Positions 41,242-44,526 of a DNA stretch of 44,526 nucleotides are shown in pieces. The stretch spans positions 1 through 44,526 of the forward strand of contig WTXG01000280.1 of the NCBI GenBank assembly GCA_022496185.1. The letters are read 5' to 3'. Each line of letters begins with the position of its first letter. The stretch's first letter is position 1. Below the pieces are notes generated by a model. The model made no database searches, was not told the DNA's origin, and worked only from the letters and a program-made list of their open reading frames with translations. The stretch comes from Multifurca ochricompacta (Eukaryota; Basidiomycota; Agaricomycetes; Russulales; Russulaceae). A program made the translations under genes and the position numbers.

Positions 41242-41823
41242 TGTTATGTCCGGTGCGGGACGTTCCACACGACTTGTGTGACAGCGTTCGTTTGTGTTCA
41301 GGTAAGAGATCAATAAGACCTCTTGGAGTTATACAGGAAGAGTCAAAGTCGAAGAGGCTGCACTCTAAGACAATGTTGAATGGAAAGGTGTCAGAAACAC
41401 CGAGACAGACGAGTCAAAGAGTTCAAAGGGGAAAGTCCAGAAGACAAGCACCGATGTATTCAATAAGTCGAGTCTAAGGCTTACAATGTAGCTAAGGCTG
41501 ACTTATATACGTAATCAGATGGGTGTCTATAGATAGGCTATCTCGGAGTCATGTGGGCCCAAATATATGAAAGCGTAGGGCGTAAAGCCAGGCTTCTGAT
41601 AGGGGATTAAGTAAGTGTCCAGTCGTAAAGATAAAGAGATAAGGAAAGCAATCATAGGTAAACAATGTATACATAAGTCCAAACAGCGGTCACAGGGATG
41701 GAAGCAGGGCGTGCGAGGGGTCCCAAGAGGGAGATGTGATGAGAAAGTGTAGCGTCAGTGGGCAAGTGGGGTCCCTATTGGGGAGGGTAAAGAAAATAGG
41801 GCTGCTGGGCCCTGATCGTAACA
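41242..41823 (-). repeat. 5' LTR of A5
   Basis: 582 bp, same length as the 3' LTR at 26864-27445. TATATAAG (minus) at 41502-41509. The right flank (ATCCC) is copia G. Confidence 0.93.
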
Positions 41824-44526
41824 ATCCCAAAGCATGCAATGATCTCTCCAATGTACTGTGATTGATCAATTTCCAGATGCTTGATAGATCTGTCGCGTGT
41901 GATCTGGACTCCAAGATATGAGTCGATCTCACCTAGATCTGTCATTTCATAGCGCTTAGATAATATCCCCTTGATCCAGTTAACCTCCTTGAGAGTATCG
42001 CCTAAGATAGTGATGTCGTTGACATAGAGGATTATAATTGCTGTACCCTCCCCGTCTTGGCAACGATGCACATATACCCCAGCATCAGAAAATGTGCGTG
42101 TGAAGCCAAGCTCCAATAGAACTCCATGGAATTGTAAGTTCCATGCATGTGAGGCTTGTTTGAGTCTGTAAATTGCCTTTTTCAGTAGGCATACCTTATT
42201 CGTCTGGCCCGATGTGATGAAACCCTCTGGTTGCTCCATATAAATTTCCTCATCCAGTAGTCCGTTCAGGAACACCGACTTGACATCCATTTGATGGATC
42301 TCCCAATCCTCTAGTGCGGCCAATGCTAGCAGCAGTCTCAAAGACTCGAACCGGGCTACTGGAGAAAATGTTTCATCATAATCAATACCTTGAATTTGTG
42401 TGAATCCCTTAGCAACTAAGCGTGCGTGAAAGCATCCATTGGCCTTGCACTTGAAAACCCACTTGGACTTCACAGCCTTCCAATCGGCCAGTAAGTCCAC
42501 CAGTGTCCAAGTTCCATTCTTGGCTAGTGCATCCATTTTGTATTGGCACGTGTCCTGCCAGTTGCTAGTGTAGTCTGACTTCATTGCCTCCTGATATGTG
42601 AGTGGATCACTATATGCAGCTGCTGCGAGCAAAGCATGATGCCCAAGTTGCCCATCCTCACCTAACTCGGCATTATCATCACCAAAGTAATGTGGATTCC
42701 TGCGAGGATTCTCTTGCAGTCTCCGAGGGGGCATGTCCTCCAAAGTGGGGACAACAGTCCGCTGAGTCCAGAGAAACCAGTTGCATGGCATGCGGGGCGG
42801 GGGCTCTTGCATTGCAGGGCATGAAGGCGGGGTAGCCCAGACTGTATTACCAGAACTTGGGGTTTGTGTGGCAACAGGGGATGGCGTCCTTGGCAGATCG
42901 ACCTCCCCTTGAGTTTGCATAGGGACAGCCATAGGGAATGTAATGGCCAGTGGCCCCTCCAGGGCCTTAGGTTGATCAGAACGAATGGACGGCTCACCAT
43001 TGTCCTGAAAAGGAAAGGAGTGTTCATCAAATGTCACGTTGTGCGACAAGACGACTGCTCAGGTACTCTTGTTCCATAGCCGGTAACCCTTAGAACCTGG
43101 CTCATACCCAACAAGCGTCATCTCGATTGATCTCCGATTGAGCTTTCTTCGCATGTTCTCAGGCACATGAACATATGCCTTGCATCCGAAGACATGGAAA
43201 TAAGAGATGTCTGGAGTGTGACCAGCACTCCAGAGCTCGTGAGGCGTGCGCCAACCTATAGTTCAGGTGGGAGTTCTGTTGTAAGTGTGAACGGCAGTAT
43301 CCACTGCCAACTCCCAGAAGCCAAGGGACAGGCCAGTGCTGTGTAACATAGAGTGCGCCTTGTCCATGATGGTCCTGTTCCATCTCTCAGCTATGCCGTT
43401 TTGTTGTGGCGATCCCAGCATTGTCAACTTATGCTCAATCCCCTGTTCATCCAGTACAGCTCTAAGTGTGCCTGACATGTACTCCCCCCATGATCTGAGT
43501 GCAAGGCTAGCATTTTTTCCAATGATTGAGTCTCAGCCCAAGCTAGGAATTTCCGAAATGCTGTTGCACACTGATCTTTGGATCTGAGGAAGTAGACCAC
43601 ACCATGTCTAGAGTAGTCATCGATAAATGTTGCAATGTAGAGCACACCTTGAATAGACTGAACCTGCATTGGGCTGCCAGATTGCTGTGAACAATCTGTA
43701 GCCACAGTCTGATCGCTTGTGAGAGGACTTGAAGGGGAGTCACATGTGTTTCCCGAGCTTGCACCCAGGGCATGGTGACTGATGTTGATCGATTGGAGCA
43801 TCCAATGATATCCCCTTGAGGATTCATGATACCACTTGAGGGCGTTGTACGACATATGCCCCATGTGGCAATGCCAGATGTTGATAGGTTGTGACACTTG
43901 AGCGTGTGCATTGAGTCCAGCCATGGAGGCATCCAGCCAGTATAGGTTGTCCTCCAGGTAACCCTGCACTACCATCTGGTCTTGGACTGAGATCGTAAAG
44001 ATTTTATCTGTAAAAGAGATCTGAGCCCCCTTCTGAGCAAGTGCACGCATAGAAATGAAACCATTGTACGTCTGGTATGTGCAGCACATTGCTTAGGGTG
44101 ATCTCAGAACCTCTACTACCTGCAGTGGTCTTGAATACCACAGTCCCAACCCCAATTTGTTCCACATTTGAGTTGTCTCCCAGGGTACAATGCCAGCTGC
44201 CGGAGTATACTGAATGAAGTCAGACTGATTTGGGGTGATATGATGCATTGTGCTGGAATCCATCATCCAACGTGATCACACAGCCGAGTAAAGGGAAACA
44301 CGGAGATTGTCATTGTCATCACCTATCTCTACGATAGATGCTGTCTGAACTGCTAAGTGCGCGTTAATGGCCTTGTTACTGGCCTGCACAGTCTCCAATC
44401 CCTTCTTCTCCTCCAGATCCTTTTTCTTCTTCCAGCACTCTACAGCCTTGTGCCCTTTCTTCTGACAATAGAAACATTTGGTATTCTTCTGTCATGTTTT
44501 TGTTTGATGGGCGCGCTTTGTGAGTG
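41824..44526 (-). pseudogene. pol: Copia G: gag knuckle, protease, integrase, RT
   Basis: Ty1/copia polyprotein on the minus strand, entering from the right edge. CCHC knuckle CFYCQKKGHKAVEC near 44480-44440; protease-like MDSSTMHHIT near 44250 (usual DSGAT/DSGAS changed); GAG-pre-integrase WHCHMGHMSYNAL; integrase FIDDYSRHG and QQNGIAERWNRTI; a Pro-rich linker; RT with RLVAKGFTQIQGIDY, DVKSVFLNG and LYVNDITILG, where the catalytic YVDD has become YVND. It ends in the RNase H connection (IDQSQYIGEIIACFGI) at the A5 LTR. TGA at 43059-43061 and 43263-43265, a frameshift near 43485 (HSDHGG) and one near 44060 also break it. Confidence 0.88.

Larger units (their letters stand above)
26864..41823 (-). 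mobile_element. A5: full-length A-family element interrupted by A6
   Basis: Minus-strand element with 582-bp LTRs at both ends. Removing A6 and one 5-bp duplication leaves about 7479 bp, the same size as A2. Gag, pol and third ORF are all present but broken. The two LTRs show only CpG-type differences by eye. The 5-bp flanks do not match (ACACA at 26859-26863, ATCCC at 41824-41828), and the two sides are different copia elements (C and G). Confidence 0.92.

Noticed and set aside
3381..41823. RIP as the source of the mutations
   Set aside because: RIP favours CpA. The LTR differences seen lie at CpG only, so methyl-cytosine deamination explains them better.
1..44526. Host genes, tRNAs, rRNAs, CRISPR or bacterial operons
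   Set aside because: Every long open frame maps to a retroelement or transposon ORF or its antisense; no other coding or RNA signal was recognised.

Overview
The window looks like a fungal, probably basidiomycete, transposon graveyard. I see no host gene, tRNA, rRNA or CRISPR array. Nearly every base belongs to nested LTR retrotransposons. The main occupant is one Ty3/gypsy chromovirus family (called A here, copies A1 to A6). A second chromovirus (B), three Ty1/copia elements (E, C, G), two solo LTRs and one palindromic Tc1/mariner element make up the rest. The fungal assignment is inference from the element types (chromodomain Ty3 elements with Tf1/sushi-like self-priming, CpG decay, no introns) and was not checked by search.

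Layout. 1-3958: A1 pol and third-ORF remains with a 3' LTR; a palindromic Tc1-like element (977-2569) replaces about 1.7 kb of A1. 3959-4517: B reverse transcriptase fragment (minus). 4518-11994: A2, a complete 7.48 kb element with gag, pol and a Cys-rich third ORF. 11995-13283: start of A1 gag and its 5' LTR (minus). 13284-16781: rest of B pol, its long 3' region (hit by a solo LTR) and its 3' LTR. 16782-19524: A3 (minus; intact gag, truncated pol, 5' LTR). 19525-20256: A4 gag stub and 5' LTR. 20257-22469: copia E. 22470-26863: copia C 3' LTR, 3' region (hit by a solo LTR) and pol. 26864-41823: A5 (minus), interrupted by the complete element A6 at 31248-38723. 41824-44526: copia G.

Nesting, read from junctions: E was hit by A4, A4 by A3, A3 by B, B by A1, and A1 by the Tc1-like element and by the rearrangement around A2. 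The two A1 LTRs still carry the same 5-bp target duplication (GAAGA/TCTTC) but now face each other in opposite orientation 9 kb apart, so the DNA between was inverted after insertion.

How the A family works, as far as the sequence shows: the LTR has a TATATAAG box; 34 bp downstream starts an 11-mer, AGACTCGACTT, that is exactly complementary to the primer-binding site two bases after the LTR. This is the arrangement of Tf1-type self-priming, and it co-varies in A3 and A4. Gag ends in a TGA inside a T-run and Pol lies in the -1 frame. A third ORF with four CCHC-like knuckles follows pol in the same frame after one TAA. In all four LTR pairs (A1, A2, A5, A6) every difference I could see by eye is a CpG to TpG/CpA change, and most premature stops are TGA where relatives have CGA. 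The insertions therefore look recent but strongly methylation-decayed.
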